DNA from: Posidoniimonas polymericola
GTDB lineage: Bacteria > Planctomycetota > Planctomycetia > Pirellulales > Lacipirellulaceae
Length of the DNA: 64,000 nt
Reading direction: 5' to 3'
Assembly: GCF_007859935.1 (NCBI RefSeq)
Contig: NZ_SJPO01000001.1
Span: 744,001-808,000 of the forward strand
Shown here: piece after piece, positions 17,605 to 25,569 of the stretch
Numbering within the stretch: position 1 is the first letter of the stretch
Layout of the letters: each line of letters starts with the position of its first letter
Program-made: the position numbers and the translations under genes
The notes under the pieces: model-generated
What the model was told of the DNA's origin: nothing
Database searches by the model: none
The model's input: the letters and a program-made list of their open reading frames with translations, nothing else

Positions 17605-18174
17605 CTGGCCCAGCGACTCGGTATCTTCGGCGGCAGCTTCGACCCGGTGCACCACGGCCACCTGGCCCTCGCGCGCGCGTGCCGCGACGCGGCCCGCCTC
17701 GACGAGGTGTGGCTGGTCCCCGCGGCCGTGCAGCCGCACAAGCCGCACGGCCCGGTAGCCGCGAACGAAGACCGCCTGGCGATGCTCCACCTAGCGACCG
17801 ACTCCGACCCAAGCCTGCGAGTGAGCGACCTCGAGATCGCCCGCGGCGGCGTCAGCTACACGGTCGACACGCTCCGCGCCGTGCACGACCAGGCGCCCGA
17901 CGCCGAGCTCTACCTCTTGATGGGCGCCGACACGCTGGCCGATCTGCCGAAGTGGCGCGAGCCCGAAGCGATCCGCCAGCTCGCCAGCCTGCTGGTTGTC
18001 CACCGCCCCGGCGAGCCGCTCCCCGAGGTCGACGGCGTGACGATCGTCGAGATGCCGTTGTCGGACCTCAGCAGCAGCGAGATCCGCCGCCGCGTGGCGG
18101 CCGGTGAGTCGATTGAGGGGATGACGCCCGAAGGCGTGGCGGGGTACATCGCCGAGCGTGGGTTGTACCGGTAG
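17605..18174 (+). CDS. nadD: Nicotinate-nucleotide adenylyltransferase NadD
   Basis: The roughly 189-residue product opens QRLGIFGGSFDPVHHGHLAL, with the nucleotidyltransferase (T/H)xGH signature at HHGH. YLLMGADTLADLPKW and the C-terminal LSDLSSSEIRRR (the ISSTxIR equivalent) follow. It adenylates nicotinate mononucleotide to deamido-NAD, an essential step of NAD synthesis. No ATG, GTG or TTG lies in frame just upstream of the domain, so the start is uncertain: CTG 17605 is the best placed candidate, and the GTG within DPVHHGH is certainly internal. Cytosolic. Confidence 0.88.
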   Translation: MAQRLGIFGGSFDPVHHGHLALARACRDAARLDEVWLVPAAVQPHKPHGPVAANEDRLAMLHLATDSDPSLRVSDLEIARGGVSYTVDTLRAVHDQAPDAELYLLMGADTLADLPKWREPEAIRQLASLLVVHRPGEPLPEVDGVTIVEMPLSDLSSSEIRRRVAAGESIEGMTPEGVAGYIAERGLYR

Positions 18175-18181
18175 GCCACCG

Positions 18182-18615
18182 CTATCGACAGGACTCGAAG
18201 TACGCGCTCACTCTGCTGGAAGTCGTCAACAGCACCACCGACACGCCGTAGGCGAGCGCCATGGCGGCCATCGCCACCCCGCCAAAGACGAATCCGTTGG
18301 TGACAAATGCGAACGCGGCCAACGCCGCAACGAACGCGCCGAGCGAGTAGAGCACTACGGATAGCCAGCGGGCCCAGGTCGCGCCGCGGTAGAGGTTCAC
18401 GGCGATCAGCACCGTGAAGAAAAACCGGACGAGCCGCACGACAATACGCTCGGCCCCCTGCACGCTGACAAGTGTCGCGATGCTTGCCCCGAGATCGCTA
18501 CAAGCAGCCAAGCGATGGTCGCAACCAACCGCCGGCCTTTGAGGACTGCCTCGGTTTGTGTGGCCGGCTCTTGTTCAAAGTCCGTCTCGGGGGAAAGGTA
18601 GGGGTTGGTGCTCAT
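18182..18615 (-). pseudogene. Frameshifted small membrane protein
   Basis: The gene starts at ATG 18615 with MSTNPYLSPETDFEQEP and reads into a first membrane helix (VATIAWLLVAIS). Near 18490 the hydrophobic pattern continues only in another frame (SIATLVSVQGAERIVVRLV, then three more helices to the stop at 18182). Removing about one base at GGGGCAAGCATCG (minus strand) would restore a single four-helix protein of about 144 residues with the NPYLSP start common in planctomycete membrane proteins. It is either a recent inactivation or a sequencing error. Function unknown. Confidence 0.65.
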
Positions 18616-18683
18616 GAGGGAAATCAACCGGTGGAATTTCGAGTAGCGTAGGACGGCTACGCGACGCCATGATGCGCGAGTTG

Positions 18684-18766
18684 GTAGGCCGGAACAAGCG
18701 CAGCGTCGTTCCGGCAGTTGCGGCCGCGAAACGCCGGAACGGCGCTGACGCCTGTTGCCGGCCTAC
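18684..18766. repeat. Palindromic repeat family 4, complete copy
   Basis: GTAGGCCGGAACAAGCGCAG on the left is mirrored by GCCGGAACGGCGCTGACGCC and TGTTGCCGGCCTAC on the right. A half copy lies at 20136-20169, and a fragment CGCAGCGCCGTTCCGGCG lies near 19360. Confidence 0.75.
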
Positions 18767-18779
18767 GATAGGCATGGCG

Positions 18780-19307
18780 TCAAGCCAGCACCAAGGCGTC
18801 GCCGCCGGAGTGTGCGGGCAGAGCTAGGGGCACAACGGCGGAACCACGGTCGAGGAAGTGACGCAGCTCGGTTGTGCCGGCGTCGGACGAGGGATCGCCA
18901 ATGGTGGTGACGAGCAGGTAGACATCGGGCACACCGACGATTTCGTAGAGTTCGAGCGAGTCCGATCCGAAGTCCTTGTCGTAGTCGGGCTTGTTGATAC
19001 GCCGCTTCTGCTCGGCGAAGTAGTCCTCGAACTCTGGTCGCGGGAGAGGGCAATCGTAGGTCCAAGCGTCCTCTGCGACGTTGCGCAGCCAACGGTCGTG
19101 CTCGGCTTCGGTGATCTCCGAGGCGTTGGCGATCATGGCGCAGAGCTGCGCACGGGTGAGTTGCGAGTGTTGGGCGTCCTTTCCAAGTTGCTCGAGCAAG
19201 ATGGTCGTTCTGGGGTCGCAGGGGCCGTAGATCCGCAGGCGCGCCAAGATGTCGGCGTGCCGGTTCGAGCGGCGGTCGATCTGGCGGTAGTGCGAGGCGA
19301 GGTTCAT
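18780..19307 (-). CDS. Soluble protein of unknown function
   Basis: The 175-residue product from ATG 19307 (MNLASHYRQIDRRSNRHADI) is charged, without signal or membrane segments. Two further in-frame ATGs lie upstream, at 19322 and 19355. The middle part (EAEHDRWLRNVAEDAWTYDC) and a hydrophobic C-terminal strand region (ELYEIVGVPDVYLLVTTIGD) suggest a folded alpha/beta protein. Base composition is a little lower in GC than the flanking housekeeping genes, and it lies among repeats and a toxin module, so acquired origin is possible. No family was recognised. Confidence 0.6.
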   Translation of the reverse strand: MNLASHYRQIDRRSNRHADILARLRIYGPCDPRTTILLEQLGKDAQHSQLTRAQLCAMIANASEITEAEHDRWLRNVAEDAWTYDCPLPRPEFEDYFAEQKRRINKPDYDKDFGSDSLELYEIVGVPDVYLLVTTIGDPSSDAGTTELRHFLDRGSAVVPLALPAHSGGDALVLA

Positions 19308-19385
19308 GGGCTGGGCGGCCATCGAACAGGAGAGATCCCAGCCGGCAGGCGGCATTACGCGCAGCGCCGTTCCGGCGATTTTACC

Positions 19386-19607
19386 TTAGCCCCCGCCGGA
19401 AGACGCCTCACTCTGCTGCTTGGTCAAGCTGGGGTCGACTTGCGCAGCAGCAGGAAGGGGCTTCGTCGGTGGTAAGAGGATCTCGCGCCCGGAGGCCTGC
19501 TGGCGTTTCTGAAGGTCGGCGACAAGTCCTTTGAGCGTGCCGCCCGACTCCGCCAGCAATTCACTGCGTACTCTGTGTAGTTCGTCAATGATGGGATTAC
19601 TGGTCAT
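19386..19607 (-). CDS. Small partner protein of the PIN-domain gene, antitoxin candidate
   Basis: The 73-residue product starts MTSNPIIDELHRVRSELLAE, then a helical part with GGTLKGLVADLQKRQQ, and ends in a disordered Pro/Gln/Ser tail. The IIDELHRVRxELLAE opening resembles the small proteins that accompany PIN toxins in cyanobacteria and planctomycetes. Its start overlaps the end of the PIN gene by 11 bp (19597-19607), so translation is coupled. The toxin-first order is the reverse of most VapBC operons. The antitoxin role is inferred from position. Confidence 0.7.
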   Translation of the reverse strand: MTSNPIIDELHRVRSELLAESGGTLKGLVADLQKRQQASGREILLPPTKPLPAAAQVDPSLTKQQSEASSGGG

Positions 19608-20085
19608 CGTTGTCCTCCCCTCCGAGGAATTCAGCCGGCGTGCAGATCAGCAGTCCCCCATAACCCGCGTCATCGAATAGGCGGTAGATGCGCGGGAGCT
19701 CGTGGGCGTTGGCGATATGTCGGCAGTTTAGCGTCAGTAGGTATTTTACTCCGCCCACAGCCGCAGCGGCAACGTGCAGGGCGTCCGCAGCCGCTTTCTC
19801 AGGCATGGCGTGCGCTGCAATCAATTGTTCGGCGAGCAACAGGACATTTTCGGAGATGCCGACTAGCGGCAGGCCCTCCAGTAGCCGAAGGCGCTCTGAG
19901 GCGGCTTCGGGGTCTCCTCGGCTCGCCTCATCGAGGGTGAGCTGAGAGGTGACAAGCTCAAAGTTATCGCGTTGTGTGCTCCACCAATCGCGGGCCTGTT
20001 GCTGTAGGCCAGCGATCGCTACATCGCGGCTCGGTCGCGCTGTAGCGAAGCTTGCGATCGATGTTTCGATGTAGAGCCTATCCAT
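19597..20085 (-). CDS. PIN-domain protein, VapC-like toxin candidate
   Basis: The 162-residue product starts MDRLYIETSIASFATARPSR, a PIN first strand with Glu in place of the usual Asp. SQLTLDEASRGDPEAASERL follows, and MPEKAAADALHVAAAAVGGV carries the second conserved acidic residue. KYLLTLNCRHIANAHELPRI is the T-N-[CD]-xH-x-x-N segment seen in this PIN subgroup. The expected activity is Mg-dependent RNA cleavage. It forms an overlapping pair with the small gene downstream and lies in a repeat-rich, lower-GC stretch, suggesting lateral acquisition. Confidence 0.83.
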   Translation of the reverse strand: MDRLYIETSIASFATARPSRDVAIAGLQQQARDWWSTQRDNFELVTSQLTLDEASRGDPEAASERLRLLEGLPLVGISENVLLLAEQLIAAHAMPEKAAADALHVAAAAVGGVKYLLTLNCRHIANAHELPRIYRLFDDAGYGGLLICTPAEFLGGEDNDDQ

Positions 20086-20135
20086 AACTCTACTTTACCA
20101 TGAGCGAACGCCCGACGTGCTTCGGCTTGCTCAGT

Positions 20136-20169
20136 GTGCCGGAACGGCGCTGCACTTGTTCCGGCCTAC
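20136..20169. repeat. Palindromic repeat family 4, half copy
   Basis: TGCCGGAACGGCGCTGCACT followed by TGTTCCGGCCTACG matches the right arm of the element at 18684-18766. It lies just upstream of the PIN-type operon start. Confidence 0.7.
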
Positions 20170-20185
20170 GCAGTCGCTCAGCCAA

Positions 20186-20210
20186 CAAAAAAGCCCCGTC
20201 AAACGGGGCT
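20186..20210 (-). terminator. Intrinsic terminator downstream of the STAS-like gene
   Basis: On the minus strand the stem AGCCCCGT/ACGGGGCT with a 3-base loop is followed by a run of Ts (AAAAAA on the plus strand at 20187-20192). It lies 90 bp after the stop codon of the 20301-20666 gene. Confidence 0.75.
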
Positions 20211-20235
20211 CAAGTCGCTGTTTCGATGGCCTCGA

Positions 20236-20255
20236 CCCCGGCGTGAACGCCGGGG
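20236..20255. repeat. Short palindrome, CCCCGGCG-TGAA-CGCCGGGG
   Basis: A perfect 8-bp stem with a 4-base loop and no T-run. It resembles widely dispersed GCCCCGGCGTTCACGCCGGG-type repeats; a partial relative (CATTCACGCCGGGCG) is at about 40008-40022. Confidence 0.5.
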
Positions 20256-20300
20256 CTAAGGCCGGTGGTCGTTGTTCGCCCGTGGCGTCGGCCGGGGCGG

Positions 20301-20666
20301 CTAGCCCTGCACGGCCGCGCTGCGGCTGGCGTGGCTGCGGAGCGGCATCGCGAAGTGGGCGCCGGAGAGCGTCTGCTCGCAGTCGCTGTTCGCGCCGCAC
20401 AGGCGGAGTGAACCCCCCTGGGCGTGCAGCTTGTCGCGGAGCTCGTCGAGCTGCGCGGTCAGCGGCTTGGGCATCTTCTTGAGGTCGTCCAGCTCGACCA
20501 CCAGCCGGTACGTGAAGTGGCGGGAGCAGATCTCCCACATCTCGTCGACCAGGTGGTCGGTCGCCGCGTCGGATTTGAGGTCGGGCAGGCGGACGAACAA
20601 CCAGTTGGGGCCACGGTCGATGCGGCAGTGTTGGCCCAGCGTATTGGGCGTGAGAGTAGCGGCCAT
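20301..20666 (-). CDS. STAS-like single-domain protein
   Basis: The 121-residue product has alternating strands and helices of the STAS/anti-sigma-antagonist type: WLFVRLPDLKSD, then a helix, then YRLVVELDDLKKMPKPLTAQ, then GGSLRLCGANSDCEQTL. The central LVVELDDLKKM occupies the position of the conserved phosphorylatable-Ser loop, but no clear DxSG serine is present, so it may be a binding rather than a phospho-switch protein. It is monocistronic, with an intrinsic terminator 90 bp downstream. No partner kinase gene lies nearby. Confidence 0.7.
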   Translation of the reverse strand: MAATLTPNTLGQHCRIDRGPNWLFVRLPDLKSDAATDHLVDEMWEICSRHFTYRLVVELDDLKKMPKPLTAQLDELRDKLHAQGGSLRLCGANSDCEQTLSGAHFAMPLRSHASRSAAVQG

Positions 20667-20854
20667 GAGGTAACGCTCCGTCGTCGTCGAAGGGGAAAAG
20701 ATGTTCCAGGGGCAGCGCGGGAGGGGACGCGGGGAAGAGGCGTCAGGCGGATGCAGATCGGTCGGCGACCCACTCTCGTGTGGCGCTTATCCTACGCCCG
20801 CACCGGTAGCGCGAGCAACCCGAAACAGCGATTCTTAGCGCAACGGATTGCGCG

Positions 20855-23680
20855 CTAACCACCTAGCATTTCCGCCGCCGTCTGCTTGGCGACCGCGAGC
20901 GCCTCGGGCAGCTTGTCGGGCTGCTTGCCGCCGGCCTGCGCCATGTCGGGGCGGCCGCCGCCGCCGCCGCCCACGGCCTTCGCCACCGGGCCGATCCACT
21001 TGCCCGCGCTGAAGCCCTTGTCTTGCAGGTCCTTGGTGATGCCAGCAACCAGCGTGACTTTGTCGTCCCCCTGGGTGGATGCTAGCAGGATTGCGGAGGG
21101 TTGGGTCTTCTGCCGCACGGCGTCGATCAGCTTGCGCATCATGTCGGGCGTGGCTCCGCGGGTCTCGGCGACGACGACCGTCGCGCCGGCCACGGTCTGG
21201 GCCTCCTCGAGCAGCGAGTCGGCCGACAGCGGGCCCGCCTCTTCGCGCTCGGCAAGCTGATTCTCGAGCGACGCGATCTCGGCCTTCACGGCCTCGACCC
21301 GGTCGGGGACGTCCAGCAGGCCAACCGACAACAGCCGTGCGGCTTCGCCGAGGGCGATCTTCTTCTGCTCGTGCGTGGTGGCGCCGTGGGAGGTTGACTT
21401 GTACTCGGCGGCGCCGCTGTGGCCGCCGCCCGCAATCGCCTTCTTGAGCGACTTCTGCTGCTCAAGCAGCGACCCGACCGCGGTGGCTAGGTCGCCGGCG
21501 CTGACGCCGAGCGTGGCGGCGGCGGAGTCGGCCGCCTGCTCAATGTCGGCGACGAAGGACTCGGCCCGCTTGCCGGTCAGGGCCACGATCCGCCGGGTGC
21601 CGGCCGATACGCCCTCCTCGCTCAGCACCTCAAACGACGCAACCTGGGCGGTATTGGTAAGGTGGGACCCACCGCACAGCTCGCGGCTGAACGCGTCGGC
21701 GGCGATCGGGCCCATCGAGACCATCCGCACCGGGTCGGGGTACTTCTCGCCGAACAGCATCATGGCTCCCTGCCGCCGGGCCTCGGCCAGGGGGAGGGTC
21801 TCCCATTCGACCGGCGCGCCTGCCTCGACGTAGGCCTTCACGTCCGTGGCGATGGCGGCCAACTCGTCGGCGCCGACCGGCGAGAGGTTCGTGAAGTCGA
21901 ACCGCAGCCAGTCCTCGTCGACCTTCGAGCCCTGCTGCTGGGCGTGGCTCCCCAGGTGCTTCTGCAGCGCGTGGTGCAGCAGGTGAGTGGCCGAGTGCGC
22001 CCGGGCGATCGCCTCGCGGCGGTCGGCGTCGACCACCGCCTTGACGGTCGCGCCGCCGACCAGCTTGCCGCTTTTGAGGTGGCCGGCGTGGACAAACAGC
22101 TGGCCATCCTTCTGGGTGTCGACCACCTCGAACTCGAAGTCCTTGCCGATCAGCTGGCCGGTGTCGCCGACCTGGCCGCCCGACTCGCCGTAGAACGGGG
22201 TCTTGTCGAGCACGACCCGCACCAGGTGCTCGTGCCCGACCTCCTCCATGCTGTCGCACAGGTGGTCGTCCGGCGCGACGCCGGCGATGATGCCGGCGAC
22301 GGTCGCCTCGCACTCGAGGGCGTCGTAGCCGACGAACTCGGTCTTGTGCAGCGCCTGCTTGAGCGAGTCGATCGGCCCCTTAGCGCCCATCACGGTGTGG
22401 GTCAGCTTGCCGGAGGCCTCGCCGTGCTCGGCCATCGCGTGCTGGTAGCCGGGCCAGTCAAACGCCAGGTTGTGCTCGGCGGCGAGCGACTCGAACAGCT
22501 CCGGCGGCACGCCGTAGGTCTGGTACAGGTCGGCCGCGACGCCGCCGTCGACCTTCAGGCGGTTGTCACGCCGCATCTCGTCGAACACGGCCTCGATGCG
22601 GCTGAGGCCGCCGTCGATCGTGCCGAAGAAGTTGGCCTCCTCCTTGGCGATCACGTCGCTGACCCGCTTGGTGGTCTCTTTCAGCTCGGGGTAGGCGTCC
22701 TCCATGGCGTCGACCACCGCGGGGACCAGCTTGCACAGGAACGGCTCGCGCATCCCCAGCTGGTGCCCGTCGAGCACCGCGCGGCGCAAGAGCCGCTTCA
22801 CCACGTACTTCTCCTTCTGCGGGCCGGGGTAGACGTTCTCGTGCACGGCGAACGCGCACGCCCGGACGTGGTCGGTGATGCGGCGGAGGCGGCGGCCCTC
22901 CTCGCTGGCGTACTTGTACTTGACGCCGCACACCTCGGCCGCGGCCTGGACGATCGGCATCAGGGTGTCGATGTGGAAGTTGGTCTCGACGTTCTGCAGG
23001 GCGGCGGCGGTCCGCTCCAGGCCCATGCCGGTGTCGATGTTCTTGCTGGGCAGCGGGCGGAGATTGTCCGGCGGATCGCCCACGCGGTTGAACTGCGTGA
23101 AAACCAGGTTCCAGATCTCCAGCTCCTCGCGGCCGGGCGCGGTGTAGTAGATCTCGCTGCACGGGCCGCAGACGCCGTCGGGGCCCTGGCTGGGGGCGCT
23201 GGCGGGCCAGAAGTTCTCGTCCTCGTCCTCGTAGCTGATCCGCGAGGTCGGCAGGCCGATCTCCTCGTGCCAGATGTCGGCCGCTTCCTTGTCGTCCTTG
23301 TAGACGGTGACCGTCAGGGTGTCCTCGGGCAGGCCCAGCCACTCTTTGTGGGTCAGGAACTCCCACGCCCAGTGGATCGCCTCGCGCTTGAAGTAGTCGC
23401 CGAAGCTGAAGTTGCCGAGCATCTCGAAGAAGGTGTGGTGCCGCGGCGTGCGGCCGACGTTGTCGATGTCGCCGGTCCGCATGCACTTCTGGCAGGTGGT
23501 GGCCCGGGTGTAGTCGAGCTTCACCTTGCCGAGAAAGTGGTCCTTGAACTGGTTCATGCCCGCCGGGGTGAACAGCACGCTGGGGTCCCAGGTCGGCACC
23601 AGCACGTCCGAGGCGACGCGTGTGTGCCCCTTGGATTCGAAGAATTCGAGGTACTTCTCGCGGAGTTCGTTGGTTTTCAT
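20855..23680 (-). CDS. alaS: Alanine--tRNA ligase
   Basis: The 941-residue product has AlaRS order. The class II catalytic core starts MKTNELREKYLEFFESKGHT and contains the VLVPTWDPSVLFTPAGMNQF region and RHHTFFEMLGNFSFGDYFKR. The editing domain has the HSATHLLHHAL zinc motif and its partner CGGSHLTNT. A C-terminal oligomerisation/C-Ala domain ends in GGGGGGRPDMAQAGG. It charges tRNA-Ala and clears Ser/Gly mischarging. The frame is open upstream, but ATG 23680 gives the conserved N-terminus. It is slightly longer than the E. coli enzyme (876). Confidence 0.97.
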   Translation of the reverse strand: MKTNELREKYLEFFESKGHTRVASDVLVPTWDPSVLFTPAGMNQFKDHFLGKVKLDYTRATTCQKCMRTGDIDNVGRTPRHHTFFEMLGNFSFGDYFKREAIHWAWEFLTHKEWLGLPEDTLTVTVYKDDKEAADIWHEEIGLPTSRISYEDEDENFWPASAPSQGPDGVCGPCSEIYYTAPGREELEIWNLVFTQFNRVGDPPDNLRPLPSKNIDTGMGLERTAAALQNVETNFHIDTLMPIVQAAAEVCGVKYKYASEEGRRLRRITDHVRACAFAVHENVYPGPQKEKYVVKRLLRRAVLDGHQLGMREPFLCKLVPAVVDAMEDAYPELKETTKRVSDVIAKEEANFFGTIDGGLSRIEAVFDEMRRDNRLKVDGGVAADLYQTYGVPPELFESLAAEHNLAFDWPGYQHAMAEHGEASGKLTHTVMGAKGPIDSLKQALHKTEFVGYDALECEATVAGIIAGVAPDDHLCDSMEEVGHEHLVRVVLDKTPFYGESGGQVGDTGQLIGKDFEFEVVDTQKDGQLFVHAGHLKSGKLVGGATVKAVVDADRREAIARAHSATHLLHHALQKHLGSHAQQQGSKVDEDWLRFDFTNLSPVGADELAAIATDVKAYVEAGAPVEWETLPLAEARRQGAMMLFGEKYPDPVRMVSMGPIAADAFSRELCGGSHLTNTAQVASFEVLSEEGVSAGTRRIVALTGKRAESFVADIEQAADSAAATLGVSAGDLATAVGSLLEQQKSLKKAIAGGGHSGAAEYKSTSHGATTHEQKKIALGEAARLLSVGLLDVPDRVEAVKAEIASLENQLAEREEAGPLSADSLLEEAQTVAGATVVVAETRGATPDMMRKLIDAVRQKTQPSAILLASTQGDDKVTLVAGITKDLQDKGFSAGKWIGPVAKAVGGGGGGRPDMAQAGGKQPDKLPEALAVAKQTAAEMLGG

Positions 23681-23914
23681 AGCAGCAGCAAAGGGTGCGT
23701 TGGCGTTCGCCAGGGCGGGCGCCAAGACGGATGCGAGGACGGATGATAGCAGCGGGCGGGCCGGGCGGGCGTGGCCGGCGGCTCGCAGCCCGCGATGATA
23801 CCGCATTCATCAGCGTTCTGGCAGGCCGGAGCCGACGCTGGCGACCGCCGGAGGGGTCCGGTATTCTCGTATTTCGAGGCTTCCCCACACCACGGACAGG
23901 AACACGGCAAGCAG

Positions 23915-25402
23915 ATGACCCTCCTCACCACTCCAGGAGCGACCGCCCCCCGCAAACGCTCGCGGGCAGGTTGGGCGATTGCTTGCACGGCGGCCGGGCT
24001 GCTGTTGGGCGGCCCCGCGTCCCGACCCGCGTCGGCCGAGCCCGCGCTCGCCGACCCGCCCTCCGCCAAGACCGACGCGCCCACCGCGCTCGACCGCTAC
24101 GTGGCCGAGGAAGACCCCGACTACGGCTGGCGGCTGGTCGGCCGCCACGAACACCCGTTGGGGGTCGAGATCGTGGCGGAACTGACATCCCAGGCGTGGC
24201 GGGCCGCCGATGAAGTCGACCGCCCGGTCTGGAAGCACTCGCTGGTGATCGTTGTCCCCGAGGGCGCCGACCCAACAACCGCCATGCTGTTCATCGGCGG
24301 CGGCCGCAACGGGGCCGACCCGCCCGGCGGAGCCAACGACCAGGTCCGCGCCGCCGCGCTCACCACCCACAGCGTCGTGGCCGAATTGGGCATGGTCCCC
24401 AACCAGCCGCTCGAGATCGGCGCCGACGGCCAAGGACGCTACGAGGACGACCTGCTCGCCCGCTCCTGGAACAAGTACCTGGAGACCCGCGACCCAACCT
24501 GGGTCGCCCAGCTGCCGATGGCCAAGTCGGCCGTCCGGGCGATGGACGCCGTGCAGGAGATCCTCAAGCAGGAACAGCCGGAGCTGGCGATCGAGCGGTT
24601 CACGGTCGCCGGTGCCTCGAAGCGGGGCTGGACCACCTGGCTGACCGCGGCGGTCGACCCCCGTGTCGTGGCCATCGCGCCGATCGTGATTGACGTGCTC
24701 AACGTCGACGAGTCGATGCGGCACCACCACGCCGCCTACGGCGAGTGGTCGCCCGCGCTGCGTGACTACGAGTCGCAGGGCCTGGCCAAGCTGTTCCTCG
24801 GCGACCAGGGCGAGCCAATCCTCAAGCTGGTCGACCCGTACGAGTACCGCCAGCGGTACACGATGCCCAAGTGCCTGATCAACGCCACCGGCGACGAGTT
24901 CTTCCTGCCCGATTCCTCGCGGTTCTACTTCGACCAGCTGCCGGGCGAGAAGCACCTGTGCTACGTCCCCAACGCGGGGCACTCGCTCAAGGGCTCCAAC
25001 GCGCTGGACACGCTGATCGCGTTCCACCACAGCGTCGTGCACCAGGTGGAGCGTCCGTCGATTACCTGGCGGCCCGGCAATGGGGGCCAAATGACCTTGG
25101 TCTGCTCGACCGAGCCGACGCGGGTCACGCTGTTCCAGGCCGACAACCCCGCCGCCCGCGACTTCCGCAAGCCGGTCATCGGCGACGCCTTCAAGCCGGA
25201 GCGGCTCGCGGTCGGCGCCGACCTGCAGGCGACCGCCGATATCACCACGCCGGCCGAGGGCTGGCGGGCGAGCTTCGTGCAGGCCGAATTCGACATCGGC
25301 GCCGCCACCCCGTGGCGCGTCACCACGCCCGTGTGGGTCACGCCCGACGTGCTGCCACACGCCGAGGGAAAACTACCCCCTCCCCCTGTGGGGGAGGGTT
25401 AG
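23915..25402 (+). CDS. Exported PhoPQ-activated pathogenicity-related (PqaA-like) alpha/beta hydrolase
   Basis: The 495-residue product has a long signal peptide (about residues 1-44, core AIACTAAGLLLGGPAS, cut after SRPASA). The family segment FTVAGASKRGWTTWLTA holds the presumed nucleophile S235. ATGDEFFLPDSSRFYFDQLP and NAGHSLKGS supply the acid and His. PqaA proteins (PF10142) are periplasmic hydrolases of unknown substrate. The last residues, KLPPPPVGEG, and the TAG stop are read from the C/G-rich repeat that begins at 25374, so the native C-terminus appears to have been replaced. It is divergent from alaS. Confidence 0.9.
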   Translation: MTLLTTPGATAPRKRSRAGWAIACTAAGLLLGGPASRPASAEPALADPPSAKTDAPTALDRYVAEEDPDYGWRLVGRHEHPLGVEIVAELTSQAWRAADEVDRPVWKHSLVIVVPEGADPTTAMLFIGGGRNGADPPGGANDQVRAAALTTHSVVAELGMVPNQPLEIGADGQGRYEDDLLARSWNKYLETRDPTWVAQLPMAKSAVRAMDAVQEILKQEQPELAIERFTVAGASKRGWTTWLTAAVDPRVVAIAPIVIDVLNVDESMRHHHAAYGEWSPALRDYESQGLAKLFLGDQGEPILKLVDPYEYRQRYTMPKCLINATGDEFFLPDSSRFYFDQLPGEKHLCYVPNAGHSLKGSNALDTLIAFHHSVVHQVERPSITWRPGNGGQMTLVCSTEPTRVTLFQADNPAARDFRKPVIGDAFKPERLAVGADLQATADITTPAEGWRASFVQAEFDIGAATPWRVTTPVWVTPDVLPHAEGKLPPPPVGEG

Positions 25403-25531
25403 GGTGGGGGCGCCCCGCGGCTCCGGCTGAACGCGCGAGAACTTTATTGAGGAATCTCTAAGCAATCGGCGGGCGAACCGTGTCCCCGCCGCACCCCTAC
25501 CCCGGCCCTCCCCCAATGGGGGAGGGAGTAA
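25374..25531. repeat. C/G-rich composite palindromic element, copy C
   Basis: CTACCCCCTCCCCCTGTGGG followed by GGAGGGTTAGGGTGGGGGCG on the left; CCGCACCCCTACCCCGGCCC and TCCCCCAATGGGGGAGGGAG on the right. The left end codes for the final residues and stop of the PqaA-like gene; the right end lies 39 bp before the recQ start. The middle is unlike the other copies. Confidence 0.8.
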
Positions 25532-25569
25532 GACTACGCCTGCGAGACACTGCACCAATCCTGACCAAC

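Noticed and set aside
21662-23746. 694-codon plus-strand open frame
   Set aside because: Antisense shadow of alaS.
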